Counted from the stretch's first letter, positions 35,538-44,724 are shown. The stretch is DNA of 64,000 nucleotides from Niastella sp. OAS944 (GCA_024809215.1 JANUBW010000003.1:744001-808000), one strand, 5' to 3'. Numbers and translations: made by a program. Notes: generated from the sequence alone by a model not told the origin.

Positions 35538-37712
35538 TTACTCCCCCGGCCGATACTCCCGCTCCACATGCTTCATCACATCCTCTTTATAAAAAAGCAC
35601 ATCCTTAAAAATACCCTTCGTATACATCTCAGCCTGATCGCCAAAATGTTTGGATGCCGGGTCGCCGCTTTGGCCGCCAGCCAGTAATGATTTGGCTTTT
35701 ACTTTCTTCCCAAATTCCACAGCGCAAATAAAACTGTTGCCATTGTAGCCATATCTTTTTTTGCTGCCACTAAAGTATGCACTCACATACGAGGGTAAGC
35801 AACCGTAGGTACTTGCTGCCATGCCCACCGGAAGGCTTGGCTGATTATCGTCGTACAAAGGCTGTAACCAGCCATTCAATCGCTGATAGCGGTTTATTGC
35901 TCCCCAGGGCGTTTTCCAGGTGCCGAATTTGTAGGTGAGCTCATCTGCTACAGCCATCAATGACGTCATCATTTCGGCTGTGGCGCCCGAACGGGCATAT
36001 TCATTTACCCGGGTTACATAATCTACTTCCTGCCCATTTATGCGAATCCGGTTAATAGGCCCGCGTAATTTGGTTATCCATTCAATGGCCAGCGTAGTGG
36101 CAATAGAAGTTTCGCTGGCTTTCAGGTCCCAGCTTTTTAACTCGGCAACAGGGCCGGCCAGTTTTGTATAAATAGAATCGGTTTCAGATAAGTCCTTATA
36201 TCGCGATATCAACGAAGGGATAAGCTTCTCAAACGCAGCCAAATAGGTGTTGTATCCCGCTGAAATAATACTATCAATAGTAAACTTGTTTGCCTTCTCC
36301 ATTAAGCGCGCTGCCAATATGCCGCGGAAATTATCTGGTTCGGTTGCCATATACGATGGATATTGCTCTTTTTTCGGACTGCTACTGCCTGCTGCCGTAA
36401 ATGGCGTTGAATTGCAGTTCTGAATAAAACCACTCGCCGGGTTGTATAAATGAATGGTTTCATCCAATGTATGCAGTCCTTTCCAGGCGGTGGCGCTAAT
36501 GCTGCCGTCAACTGGTTCGTTCCAATTAAATGCGGTATCTCTGCGCGGAATAAAGTTGCCATGCCAATAAGCGATATTGCCTTTATCATCGGCAAACACC
36601 GTGTTGTTCGATCCGTTCGATACGAGCTCCATATTCTTTTTGAACGCTTCAAATCCGTTTGCCTTCGTACGCAGGTACGATTGTATCAATGCATTCAATG
36701 AGCGGTTAACAGCTTGTACACTTAGCCATTTACTATCACGACTGCCCATAATAGGCCCATGTTGTGTATGCCAGGTGGTAAATGTTTTTGTTTTTATTTG
36801 ATCGTCCACTTTGTAGCGCAGCTTCATCTCCCGTTGCTGTACAGGAATTTCCTTGTTATTATATTCGTAAAAGAACTTGCCGCTTTTTCTAATTACCTTC
36901 TCTGCATACAGATCGGCCACATCAGAATAACCCGATGTATGCATCCACCCACAATGCTCATTAAATCCCTGGTAAACGAACATTTGTCCCCACGTAACTG
37001 CGCCATAGGCATTCAATCCTTCTTCACTTATCACATGCACCTCGGGCCTGAAGTAAAACGTTACATGCGGATTTATATACAAAATAGCATTTCCCGATGC
37101 GGTACGTGATGGCGCCAGCGCAAATCCATTGGAACCGGTTGCTTTTGTATCTTCCTCAGATGTTTTGATGGGAATTATACTTGTAGGATCGCCGGTATAG
37201 AAATTCTTTAGATCATCAACGGTGAGTCCACCCGATTTAATGGCTGCAATGCTGCCGTCGGTCCACATGAGTTGGAACCAGGGTTCAAAACGTGTTAATA
37301 AAGCGGGCTTTACTGTTGAATGTTTGTATAGATAATAATTGATGCCATCGGCATAGGCCTGCAATAATTTCTTTAACCAGGCCGGACTCTTCTTATAATC
37401 TTCCTGCGCACCGGCCGGGTCTACCAGTAGCCGGGTGTACAAATCGGTATACAGGTTATTTTCACCATATACTTCGGCGCTTCTTCCTAAAATATCAATG
37501 TAATTCGCTTCTACCCGTTTAAAGTCATCTTCACATTGGGCATACAGTAATCCAAATACGCAATCGGCATCGGTTTTTCCATATATATGCGGAATGCCCC
37601 ATGAGTCGCGAATGATGGTTACCTGTTTTGCCTGTTTCTCCCAGCGTAAAATTTCTTCACGTGTTTGTGCAACTAATTGTAATGGCAGTAAAAGGATTAG
37701 AAGGAACTTCAT
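35538..37712 (-). CDS. Penicillin acylase family N-terminal serine hydrolase
   Basis: A 724-residue secreted amidase precursor. Signal peptide MKFLLILLLPLQLVA; alpha subunit to about residue 193; nucleophile Ser194 in ATGSNGFALAPSRTASG, where autocleavage exposes it as the new N-terminus of the beta subunit. IYGKTDADCVFGLLYAQCED near the start and SNNTVFADDKGNIAYWHGN later are family landmarks, including the oxyanion-hole region. Relatives include acyl-homoserine-lactone acylases and beta-lactam acylases, so the natural substrate could be an N-acyl signal, lipid or peptide. A near-consensus box (TAACTTTA, minus strand) overlaps the repeat tract just upstream of its start, so its leader is very short. 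Confidence 0.9.
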   Translation of the reverse strand: MKFLLILLLPLQLVAQTREEILRWEKQAKQVTIIRDSWGIPHIYGKTDADCVFGLLYAQCEDDFKRVEANYIDILGRSAEVYGENNLYTDLYTRLLVDPAGAQEDYKKSPAWLKKLLQAYADGINYYLYKHSTVKPALLTRFEPWFQLMWTDGSIAAIKSGGLTVDDLKNFYTGDPTSIIPIKTSEEDTKATGSNGFALAPSRTASGNAILYINPHVTFYFRPEVHVISEEGLNAYGAVTWGQMFVYQGFNEHCGWMHTSGYSDVADLYAEKVIRKSGKFFYEYNNKEIPVQQREMKLRYKVDDQIKTKTFTTWHTQHGPIMGSRDSKWLSVQAVNRSLNALIQSYLRTKANGFEAFKKNMELVSNGSNNTVFADDKGNIAYWHGNFIPRRDTAFNWNEPVDGSISATAWKGLHTLDETIHLYNPASGFIQNCNSTPFTAAGSSSPKKEQYPSYMATEPDNFRGILAARLMEKANKFTIDSIISAGYNTYLAAFEKLIPSLISRYKDLSETDSIYTKLAGPVAELKSWDLKASETSIATTLAIEWITKLRGPINRIRINGQEVDYVTRVNEYARSGATAEMMTSLMAVADELTYKFGTWKTPWGAINRYQRLNGWLQPLYDDNQPSLPVGMAASTYGCLPSYVSAYFSGSKKRYGYNGNSFICAVEFGKKVKAKSLLAGGQSGDPASKHFGDQAEMYTKGIFKDVLFYKEDVMKHVEREYRPGE

Positions 37713-37723
37713 AGTTAAAGTTA

Positions 37724-37758
37724 CAGGTTTCAGGTTGCAAGTTTCAGGGTGTAGGTAT
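37724..37758. repeat. Heptamer tract CAGGTTT type
   Basis: CAGGTTT, CAGGTTG, CAAGTTT, CAGGGTG and TAGGTAT: five in-phase degenerate units starting 11 bases upstream of the acylase start. Confidence 0.75.
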
Positions 37759-37783
37759 TGATGCTAATTCTTTCAAGGTTAGT

Positions 37784-37935
37784 GTTACCGGTTTCCGGTT
37801 ACCTGTTGCCGGGATTTTAGCGCGTGGCTCGCTACTGTTTTGTGCGTTTTGTATTCTTGGGAACAGGTACCTGGCCGCCCGATAACTGTATTTGCTTTTC
37901 CTGGCAACTGGCAACCGGCACCTGGTAACCGGCAA
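37784..37935. repeat. Inverted pair of heptamer tracts GTTxCCG
   Basis: Left tract 37784-37811: GTTACCG, GTTTCCG, GTTACCT, GTTGCCG. Right tract 37901-37935: CTGGCAA twice, CCGGCAC, CTGGTAA, CCGGCAA, complementary to the left. About 90 bases separate them. The right tract ends directly before the stop codon (plus-strand CTA) of the D-aminoacylase gene. Confidence 0.85.
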
Positions 37936-39513
37936 CTACTTCCTATAAGCCGGCCCATACAACGAAGCGCCGCTTCTAACCCCTGTATGTTTACTGTCAT
38001 CAACAACAACCTGTCCATTCACAATTACATAATGAAAACCGGTGGAATACTGATGCGGCTGTTCAAATGTGGCATGATCACTTACGGTTTTATCATCAAA
38101 TATTACAATATCTGCAGCCATGCCTTCTTTTAATAATCCGCGGTCTTTTAGCTGGAACTTCTGTGCGGCCAATGATGTCATGCGGCGAATGGCTTCTTCA
38201 AGTATGATCACTTTTTCTTCGCGCACATATTTTCCCAGTATGCGGGCATTGGTGCCATAGCCACGCGGATGCGGCATGCCTTTGCCCGGCATGGGTACCC
38301 CGGCATCGGCGCCGGCCATACAGAATGGATATCGCATAATGTACTTCACATCTTCTTCATTCATGCTGTGATATACCATTTGTGCACCGCCTTTTTCTAC
38401 CATATCCATAATGGTTTCGGCTTCCTGGGCGGCCTTTGATTTGCGGCCCATCAGTTTATTTATTTCGGTAATGCTTTTACCATTGTAGCTGCTGTCGGTT
38501 GAATAGCTGGCCACCACACAATAACTGTAGTTTTTGAATTTGTATTTAGCCAGCTGGGCAAGCATTTCTTTTTTTATTTGCGCACGGGTAGCAGGGTTAT
38601 GTAAACGAATTTTTAAAGAATCGTTGCCGCCGGCAAATGCCCAGTCGGGCATACGCACACCCAGGTTGGTGCTGCTGGCGGTATAAGGATATTGATCTAT
38701 GGTTACATCCCAGCCATCCTGCCGCGCCTGTTGAATTAAACCAAGAGTAATATTACTGGTGCCCCAGTTGGCTTTGCCGCCTATTTTAAAGTGTGAAACC
38801 TGCACGGGTATATTGGCAGCCTTGCCAATATTGATAGCTTCATTAATGGCCTCTACAGCTTTGCTTTCTTCATTACGAATATGCGATGCATATACGCCGT
38901 TATATAGTGAGGCTACTTTTGCCAGCCCCACCACTTCTTCGGTATTGGCAAAGGTGCCGGGGATATAAATAAGTCCGGTGCTGATGCCTACCGCGCCTTC
39001 CTTCATTGCTTTTTCAACCAGCGATTCCATTTGTTGTTGTTCGGCAGTTGTGGGTAAACGATTATCGCGGTCCATCACTTCCTGGCGAACAGTGTTATGG
39101 CCATATAAAGTGGCTATGTTTATAGAAGGGTGCAGGCTGTCAATACGATGAAAGAAGTTTTTTAAATTACTGGAAGAACCGCCACAGTTGCCGGTTATCA
39201 CAGTGGTAACACCATCGAGAATATAGTTGTCGGCAGTAGGCCATTGAAATATGGCGCCTTCTACGTGGCCATGCACATCTATAAAGCCGGGGGCAACGAT
39301 CATTTTTTTTGCGTCAATGATCTTTGGTGCCGTGTAATCGGTGAGTTTACCAATGGCTGTTATTTTACCAGCGGTTACGGCTACATCGCCGTAATACCAG
39401 CTGTTGCCGGCGCCATCTATAATGCGGCCATTACGTATTAAAATATCGCAGGATGTTTGTCCCATGCAGGCTGTGCCTGCAAATAGAATAAGTGCAGTTA
39501 ATAATTTTCTCAT
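37936..39513 (-). CDS. N-acyl-D-amino-acid deacylase (D-aminoacylase family amidohydrolase)
   Basis: A 525-residue amidohydrolase with a signal peptide (MRKLLTALILFAGTACMG). It starts with the small beta-sandwich typical of the superfamily (DILIRNGRIIDGAGNSWYYGDVAV), then FIDVHGHVEG with the HxH metal motif (His81, His83), GAVGISTGLIYIPG and metal-binding Asp/His residues further on. It removes the acyl group from N-acyl-D-amino acids, possibly acting on cell-wall or lipopeptide fragments outside the cytoplasm. The penicillin acylase gene downstream on the same strand is another N-acyl amidase, so the two may share a role. A near-consensus box (TAATTTTA, minus strand) lies 10 bases before the start. 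Confidence 0.88.
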   Translation of the reverse strand: MRKLLTALILFAGTACMGQTSCDILIRNGRIIDGAGNSWYYGDVAVTAGKITAIGKLTDYTAPKIIDAKKMIVAPGFIDVHGHVEGAIFQWPTADNYILDGVTTVITGNCGGSSSNLKNFFHRIDSLHPSINIATLYGHNTVRQEVMDRDNRLPTTAEQQQMESLVEKAMKEGAVGISTGLIYIPGTFANTEEVVGLAKVASLYNGVYASHIRNEESKAVEAINEAINIGKAANIPVQVSHFKIGGKANWGTSNITLGLIQQARQDGWDVTIDQYPYTASSTNLGVRMPDWAFAGGNDSLKIRLHNPATRAQIKKEMLAQLAKYKFKNYSYCVVASYSTDSSYNGKSITEINKLMGRKSKAAQEAETIMDMVEKGGAQMVYHSMNEEDVKYIMRYPFCMAGADAGVPMPGKGMPHPRGYGTNARILGKYVREEKVIILEEAIRRMTSLAAQKFQLKDRGLLKEGMAADIVIFDDKTVSDHATFEQPHQYSTGFHYVIVNGQVVVDDSKHTGVRSGASLYGPAYRK

Positions 39514-39675
39514 AGTTGGTTTTAAAATTAGGGAACCGTTTTAACATTTTGGGCTGCGTTTTTATGCGGGCAGGGGCGGGTCTGTTGCAAAAATTCCACA
39601 GCAATTGCTAACCCGGCGCGATGTGAAGCGTAAGGCTGGAATGATTATTTTAGTAATAATGGAAAGTGCATTCTT

Positions 39676-39930
39676 ATGAAAAAGACTAACTATTTCTATC
39701 AAATGTTGATCGCGTTGGGTTTATGCGGCCTAATGTATTGTGGCGATGGCGGCACATCAAAAAATGCACAGGGATACGATAGTTCTACAAATGAAAATCA
39801 GCAGAATTATGATTCTATGAGTTCCGCACACCAGCGAGACCCATCTACAGCTTATCCGCAACCCCCGGTTACAGGCTCTAACGAGGACAGTACCCATACA
39901 AAAGACACTATTAATAGGCCCAAACACTAA
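39676..39930 (+). CDS. Small secreted protein or lipoprotein, 84 residues
   Basis: MKKTNYFYQMLIALGLCGLMYCGDG is a signal sequence whose Cys22 could be lipidated, although LMYC is not a canonical lipobox. The remaining 60 residues are hydrophilic and disordered-looking (Asn, Ser, Thr, Gln, Pro). I do not recognise a domain. It stands alone between the D-aminoacylase start and a strong terminator at 39989. A near-consensus box (TATTTTAG) lies about 25 bases upstream. Confidence 0.65.
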   Translation: MKKTNYFYQMLIALGLCGLMYCGDGGTSKNAQGYDSSTNENQQNYDSMSSAHQRDPSTAYPQPPVTGSNEDSTHTKDTINRPKH

Positions 39931-39988
39931 AAGTAGTTATAAATAATTTGTTTTCACTTCAAGGTTGGTTTTGCATCTGTACAAGAAA

Positions 39989-40020
39989 AGAGAAGGAGCA
40001 GTAAGCGCCTTCTCTTTTTT
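39989..40020 (+). terminator. Terminator after the small secreted protein
   Basis: AGAGAAGG pairs with CCTTCTCT around an 11-base loop, followed by five T. Confidence 0.85.
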
Positions 40021-40034
40021 ATATAAAAAAATAT

Positions 40035-40060
40035 AAAGGTGGGCCGTACGACCCACCTTT
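40035..40060 (-). terminator. Terminator of the CsbD gene
   Basis: AAAGGTGGG pairs with CCCACCTTT around an 8-base loop; on the minus strand an A/T-rich run with seven T follows. The stop codon is 23 bases away. Confidence 0.75.
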
Positions 40061-40082
40061 ACTATTGTTGGAATAAGTGTAA

Positions 40083-40271
40083 TTAACCGAGATCTCTAAG
40101 CCATTTGATCAGGTCATCTTTGGTTTTACCTGTCTTTTCCTGCATACGGCCCAGCCATTCGTCATCCTTGCCTTCTTCATATTTTATATCATCATCTGTC
40201 AGGTTCCCGTAGGCTTGTTTGATCTTTCCTTTCCACTTATTCCAGTTCCCTTTAATTTCTAGCTTGTCCAT
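40083..40271 (-). CDS. CsbD family stress-response protein
   Basis: A 62-residue acidic/basic helical protein, [28 protein letters not shown], matching the CsbD family (IKGNWnqlKGkvKqkwG...LTDDD). The family is induced by general stress in several bacteria; its function is not established. The C-terminal half ([27 protein letters not shown]) is the usual continuation. A perfect 8-bp inverted repeat (TAACTGTT / AACAGTTA, 40273-40294) lies immediately before its start codon and could control translation or bind a regulator. It has its own terminator downstream. Confidence 0.92.
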   Translation of the reverse strand: MDKLEIKGNWNKWKGKIKQAYGNLTDDDIKYEEGKDDEWLGRMQEKTGKTKDDLIKWLRDLG

Positions 40272-40272
40272 A

Positions 40273-40294
40273 TAACTGTTTTCAATAACAGTTA
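40273..40294 (-). promoter_or_regulatory. Inverted repeat directly upstream of the CsbD start
   Basis: TAACTGTT and AACAGTTA are perfect 8-bp arms around a 6-base spacer, ending two bases before the ATG. No T-run follows on the minus strand, so it is not a terminator. Confidence 0.55.
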
Positions 40295-40310
40295 AAAACC
40301 TGTGCCACCA

Positions 40311-40856
40311 TTAATCGGTTGTGGCGCCTTTTTCACCAATAAACCAATGCTCTTTATTTCTGAATAAAACATTGAATGTTGTTAATGAACCGTATATACG
40401 GGTAATGTATTGCTGCAGGTTCACCTTATCCTCATCGCTCAATATTTTGTGTGCATTTATCTGTTGTTCCAACACACGTAAACGATCGCGCAGCATCACT
40501 ATTTTATGAAAGAACACATCGATGGGCACCTCTTTTCCCTTTTGTGTTTTATCGGCCGGTTGTAAAATCATAAGGCCATTCTTCCAGCGATCGCCTAATG
40601 GAACGTTCTCTGAGAAGCCGCCCCATAAACGTAAGATCTTCAACAACGATCTTTCAACATCGCTGTGTGTTTCTATTTCTTCGGTAACGTTTTCAGGAAT
40701 GATCTCTTCCAGAAAACTATCGTTTTTATCTATCTCTTTAATCCCATGATTTATAAAAGAGATGAGGTAGGTTGCGTACCTGATACCTACTATAACACCC
40801 GGGCCATGCTGGCGGTGTTGTAAACGGGTTCCTATGCCGAGGTTAAGTTGATCCAT
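40311..40856 (-). CDS. Conserved hypothetical protein with CarD/KOW-like N-terminus
   Basis: A 181-residue cytoplasmic protein. The first 50 residues (LGIGTRLQHRQHGPGVIVGIRYATYLISFINHGIKEIDK) have the small beta-barrel look of CarD/KOW-type domains, which bind RNA polymerase or nucleic acid. The rest is helical with an acidic middle (EEIIPENVTEEIETHSDVE) and a segment rich in aromatic residues near the end (NVLFRNKEHWFIGEKG). I recognise it only as a conserved Bacteroidota protein. A near-consensus box (TATATTTC, minus strand) lies 20 bases upstream. Transcription-linked function is inference from the fold impression. Confidence 0.75.
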   Translation of the reverse strand: MDQLNLGIGTRLQHRQHGPGVIVGIRYATYLISFINHGIKEIDKNDSFLEEIIPENVTEEIETHSDVERSLLKILRLWGGFSENVPLGDRWKNGLMILQPADKTQKGKEVPIDVFFHKIVMLRDRLRVLEQQINAHKILSDEDKVNLQQYITRIYGSLTTFNVLFRNKEHWFIGEKGATTD

Positions 40857-40909
40857 AACATTAATATTTCAACCTGAAATATACTATGAGTTTTTCATTA
40901 AAAAGCAGG

Positions 40910-42433
40910 TCACTTTTTCTTATAGAACTCATATGGCGTAAACTCTACAAAATCGGCCATGGTAACGGTTACCGATCTTATTTTACCATTGGCGGTGGTA
41001 AATGGCCATTCTTTTATACCATATAAAGGATCATTGAAAGTGGCCAAAAAGTTATTGCCGCCTAATGGTTCCAGCGTAACATAACGGCCATGATGATGCT
41101 CGAAGCGGGCAATAAGTTTTTTGTTCTCAATGGCAATGGTCATTTTACCATATACATTATGTTCATAAGTACCGGCATAAGATGCCAGTGGCAGGGTAGT
41201 GGGACGGTTCAGTGCAATGGTATCTTTCATTTTTTGTAACCATGCAGCTTCTTCATCCTGGTTCTTTTTATAACCATTCAGGTGTACCTGGCTGTAATTA
41301 CGATACGGCAAACCTAAATAAGCATCCATTATTTCATTCTTCAACGATTCAAAAAAGTTATTGGCATCAGTATTGGTAAACACAAGGATGCCCAGTTTTT
41401 CCTCGGGCAACAGGGTTACACTGGTTACAAAACCATTTACACCACCGGTGTGCGAAACAATTTTTCTACCGCTGTATTCCTGCAGCATCCAGCCAAGGCC
41501 ATATAATAAGAAGTGTGCTCTTGTAAATCGGTGACCACCATTGCCCATAATAGAATGCGGCAACCAGGTTTGTGCTATGGCTGCCTGTGGTATAACCTGT
41601 TTATCGTTATACTTACCACCATTCAACTGAGCCATTACCCAATGGCTCATATCGTTTATACTTGAAGAAATGCTACCGGCAGGCGCCAGGTTATCAATTT
41701 TACCATAGGGAATTTTTTTTAGAACGCCCTGTGCAACAGTATGTGCCGTTGCTCTGTTAGTTGCAGTTGTAATGTCATTTGATAGCGCCAATGTATTGTT
41801 CATTTCCAATGGCGTGAATATTTTTTCCTTTAGGAAACCGGCCCAGCTTTGATTGCTTACTTTAGGAATAATTTCACCGGCGGTCAAAAATGCCGCGTTG
41901 GTGTAACCCCAGCGGCTGCGAAAGCTGTACAATGGTTTTACCTTGCTAAGTTTTTCACGTACTTCAGCAATGGTAAGGTCCGAATCGAAATACATGAAAT
42001 CGCCCTGAAAGGTTTCAAAACCCAGGCGATGGCAAAGCAGGTCGCGAACATTCGCCTGTTTTGTAACCCAGGGATCGTACAATTTAAAATCGGGTAAATA
42101 TTTTATAACCGGGCTATCGAGCGAGATCTTTTTATCAACTGCCAGCATGGCCATGGCCGTTGCCGTGAATGCTTTTGTATTAGAACCAATCATAAATAAG
42201 GTATTCTCATCTACCTTATTCGTAGTGCCCAATTCGGTAACACCATAACCTTTCATTACAACCACTTTTCCATCCTTTACCACGCATACCGCTACACCAG
42301 GAATTTGCCAGTCGGCCAGTGCTTTTTGTACATATGCATCGAGACTGTCCTTTACAAATGAAGGTGTTTCCTGTGCAAACAGGTTAACCAAAAACAACAG
42401 GCTGCTTAGTAACAGTATGAGGTGTTTTTTCAT
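40910..42433 (-). CDS. Serine hydrolase, class C beta-lactamase fold, with DUF3471-like C-terminus
   Basis: A 507-residue secreted hydrolase. Signal peptide MKKHLILLLSSLLFLVNLFA; nucleophile Ser84 and Lys87 in MIGSNTKAFT (SxxK); Tyr in WGYTNAAF (YxN); HTG in SHTGGVNG. A C-terminal beta-rich domain (LPLASYAGTYEHNVYGKMTIAIENKKLIARFEHHHG) resembles DUF3471. The fold covers beta-lactamases, D-Ala-D-Ala peptidases and esterases, so the substrate is not fixed by sequence. It is 22 bases downstream of a second serine hydrolase on the same strand, an operon of two related enzymes. Confidence 0.9.
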   Translation of the reverse strand: MKKHLILLLSSLLFLVNLFAQETPSFVKDSLDAYVQKALADWQIPGVAVCVVKDGKVVVMKGYGVTELGTTNKVDENTLFMIGSNTKAFTATAMAMLAVDKKISLDSPVIKYLPDFKLYDPWVTKQANVRDLLCHRLGFETFQGDFMYFDSDLTIAEVREKLSKVKPLYSFRSRWGYTNAAFLTAGEIIPKVSNQSWAGFLKEKIFTPLEMNNTLALSNDITTATNRATAHTVAQGVLKKIPYGKIDNLAPAGSISSSINDMSHWVMAQLNGGKYNDKQVIPQAAIAQTWLPHSIMGNGGHRFTRAHFLLYGLGWMLQEYSGRKIVSHTGGVNGFVTSVTLLPEEKLGILVFTNTDANNFFESLKNEIMDAYLGLPYRNYSQVHLNGYKKNQDEEAAWLQKMKDTIALNRPTTLPLASYAGTYEHNVYGKMTIAIENKKLIARFEHHHGRYVTLEPLGGNNFLATFNDPLYGIKEWPFTTANGKIRSVTVTMADFVEFTPYEFYKKK

Positions 42434-42455
42434 ATTGTAATGAAGCTTGAGGTTA

Positions 42456-43748
42456 TTAATAGTTCATGGCCTGGTATACCAGCACCTTATATAAATTACC
42501 CAGGCTGCCCCAACTGGTGGGCCATATATTGCGGTAAACCAAACCAATTAATTTTTCCTTAGGATCTACCCAATACGTAGTGGCAAACATGCCGCCCCAC
42601 TCGTATGTGCCTTCCTGTGTAGGTAGCAGCGCGCTGCCTCTTTCGGTGGTAATGCCAAAACCAAGGCCGAATTTATTGGCGCCGCGGCTGATATCGCCAA
42701 TCTGGTTCATGGTCATCATACGAACGCTGTTATGGCTTAATATCCGTTTGCCATTGTATTCGCCACCGTTCAATAACATTTGCAGAAATATGGCATAGTC
42801 GTATACCGTAGATGATAAACCGGCGCCACCTGAATAGTAAGTACCATTCATTTTGGGATAATCGCGGTACATATCTGCATACAGATTTAATTTCTCTGGC
42901 ATTTTAACCAGTTTCTTTGTTGCGCTGTCTTCTGTATACAGCATTACCAACCGGTTCTTTTTATCGGCAGGTAAATAAAAATAAGTGTCTTTCATGCCCA
43001 GCGGCTCAAAAATGCGTTTGGTCAGAAAGTCTTTCAGGCTCATACCCGATACCACTTCAATAAGGTAACCCAGTACGTCGTCATTAAGACCGTATGTCCA
43101 TTTTTCGCCTGGCTGGTGAAATAAAGGCAAGCCGCCGAGGATCTTCATTTTATCGGCCAGCACAAAATCGGGAACGCCGATACCGCCAATTACGCCGGCT
43201 TTATAATATATGTTTTTAGCTTCGGTTGTACCGATCTGTGCATAACCCAGTCCGCTTGTGTGTGTAAGCAGATCGCGAATGGTGATCTCTCTTTTTGCCG
43301 GAACGGTTGTATAGGTTGTATCGGCTTTATTGTATTTGTCGAGGACCTTTGGGTTCCTGAACTCTGGAATAAAGTTGGAAATAGGATCGTCGAGCATGAA
43401 TTTGCCTTCTTCAAACAACATCATCACTGCAACGCTGGTAATGGCTTTTGTTTGGGACGCTATGCGAAAGATGCCATCTTTGGGCATAGGTGTTTTAGCT
43501 TCCTGGTCGTTATATCCGAAGTTTTTGTAATACACAATTTTGCCATCGTGCACGATCATGGCCACGGCGCCGTTCATTCGCCCTTTGTCAACATATTCTT
43601 TCAACGCGGTATCGATGCGGCTTAAACGCTTTGAAGAGAAGCCGCCGGCCTCGGGAGTTGAGGCTATGCTGAGCACGGGATGAGTTGATTGGGCGAAGGC
43701 TGTAGTAAAATATAGTAATGCTGCTATTACGATAACGATCTGTTTCAT
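42456..43748 (-). CDS. Serine hydrolase, class C beta-lactamase fold
   Basis: A 430-residue secreted enzyme of the same superfamily as its downstream neighbour but without the extra C-terminal domain. Signal peptide MKQIVIVIAALLYFTTAFA; SxxK motif Ser98-Lys101 in IASQTKAITS; a Tyr-containing motif in WTYGLNDDVLGYL; and GGAGLSSTVYDYAIF. The length and the YGL motif suggest an EstB-like esterase or transesterase rather than a true beta-lactamase. It is the first gene of the pair; no exact promoter box is seen upstream, where heptamer and octamer repeat tracts lie. Confidence 0.9.
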   Translation of the reverse strand: MKQIVIVIAALLYFTTAFAQSTHPVLSIASTPEAGGFSSKRLSRIDTALKEYVDKGRMNGAVAMIVHDGKIVYYKNFGYNDQEAKTPMPKDGIFRIASQTKAITSVAVMMLFEEGKFMLDDPISNFIPEFRNPKVLDKYNKADTTYTTVPAKREITIRDLLTHTSGLGYAQIGTTEAKNIYYKAGVIGGIGVPDFVLADKMKILGGLPLFHQPGEKWTYGLNDDVLGYLIEVVSGMSLKDFLTKRIFEPLGMKDTYFYLPADKKNRLVMLYTEDSATKKLVKMPEKLNLYADMYRDYPKMNGTYYSGGAGLSSTVYDYAIFLQMLLNGGEYNGKRILSHNSVRMMTMNQIGDISRGANKFGLGFGITTERGSALLPTQEGTYEWGGMFATTYWVDPKEKLIGLVYRNIWPTSWGSLGNLYKVLVYQAMNY

Positions 43749-43783
43749 GAGTGCTGGTCATGTTTAGGGTAGTAAGTTAGGAA

Positions 43784-43818
43784 GGAATGTTGAATATCGA
43801 ATGTTCAATGTAGAATGT
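43784..43818. repeat. Heptamer tract GAATGT type
   Basis: GGAATGT, TGAATAT, CGAATGT, TCAATGT and AGAATGT: five in-phase 7-bp units upstream of a serine hydrolase gene. Confidence 0.8.
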
Positions 43819-43860
43819 CAACCTGCCCCTTAAAAACGCACAGCCATTCTATTTATCCTA

Positions 43861-43892
43861 GTCAACTTGTTAACTCGTCAACATGTCAACTT
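43861..43892. repeat. Octamer tract GTCAACTT
   Basis: GTCAACTT, GTTAACTC, GTCAACAT and GTCAACTT start exactly 8 bp apart, next to the stop codon of the minus-strand gene at 43900. Here the period is 8, not 7. Confidence 0.8.
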
Positions 43893-43899
43893 TTTCCAA

Positions 43900-44658
43900 C
43901 TACTCATTCTCCTTCTTCAACTCACCCATAATCTCCTTCAATTTCACATATTTCTGAAAGCTCTTCTTAATATAATCCTGCAACTCGTAGTCGGTGGCCG
44001 ATTCTATAAAAACCAGATCGGGCCGGTAGCGGGTCATAAAAGTATCCAGCTCGGGGCCGCGTAATTGGGTAAGCCTTATAACCAGGGGCCGGCTAAAGCG
44101 ATGATCAATGTATTTCTCTTTTTCTTCTTCAATCAGCCTGTCGCGGAAGGCAGCCTGGCGGCGGTTCTTTTTGAAGTTGAAAACATCTATAAGCTGGTCG
44201 AGGTCAACGCCAACGGCTGCATTTTGCGTGTTGGGGCTAACTATGCCAATGCCTGGCTTTCTAAAATTAAATGCTTTGGCATATTCCTTCCGGTTCTCAA
44301 GAGAGTCCAAATGGTAATTCCGTTGTTTTACCATAATGGTCTTAAGCTCAGTGACATTTACATGCAGCGAAATTTCAAAGTTCTGCTGGTTGGGGATGGA
44401 AGCCACCGGGTATTTAGGCGTTCCTTTATTTAAATAGGAGAAGGTGATGGAGTCGGTGTCTTTTACATATAAGGAGTACCGGCCCAGGGAATCGGTGATG
44501 GTACCATTGCCGCCGGTGCTCATTACGCTCACGCCTGCCAACGGTATCTGCTGGCTCATATCGAACACCTTTCCTTTAACCTGAATTTGCACCTGGCTAA
44601 AGCCTGTGAGTGAGCCGCAAACCAGTAAAATTAAAATTATGTACCGTTGTAATGTCAA
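43900..44658 (-). CDS. Secreted protein with CarboxypepD_reg-like domain
   Basis: A 252-residue protein with a signal peptide (MTLQRYIILILLVCGSLTGFS). A CarboxypepD_reg-like beta-sandwich at about 25-110 (IQVKGKVFDMSQQIPLAGVSVMSTGGNGTITDSLGRYSL) is followed by a charged helical region (KKNRRQAAFRDRLIEEEKEKYIDH) of unknown fold. The start is TTG 44658; no ATG or GTG is available upstream in frame and the signal peptide begins at once. Many Bacteroidota have such stand-alone proteins near envelope genes; the function is unknown. An octamer repeat tract follows its stop. Confidence 0.78.
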   Translation of the reverse strand: MTLQRYIILILLVCGSLTGFSQVQIQVKGKVFDMSQQIPLAGVSVMSTGGNGTITDSLGRYSLYVKDTDSITFSYLNKGTPKYPVASIPNQQNFEISLHVNVTELKTIMVKQRNYHLDSLENRKEYAKAFNFRKPGIGIVSPNTQNAAVGVDLDQLIDVFNFKKNRRQAAFRDRLIEEEKEKYIDHRFSRPLVIRLTQLRGPELDTFMTRYRPDLVFIESATDYELQDYIKKSFQKYVKLKEIMGELKKENE

Positions 44659-44724
44659 GCTGTTGAAATTGAATTTGTGATATTACTGCAAGAAAATGAT
44701 ATTAACATAAAAAGCCTGACCGTT

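Noticed and set aside
37840-38133. Plus-strand 97-codon frame starting in the repeat region
   Set aside because: It crosses a heptamer tract and then runs antisense to the D-aminoacylase gene.
44065-44433. Plus-strand 122-codon frame
   Set aside because: It lies entirely antisense to the CarboxypepD_reg-domain gene and reads as a shadow.
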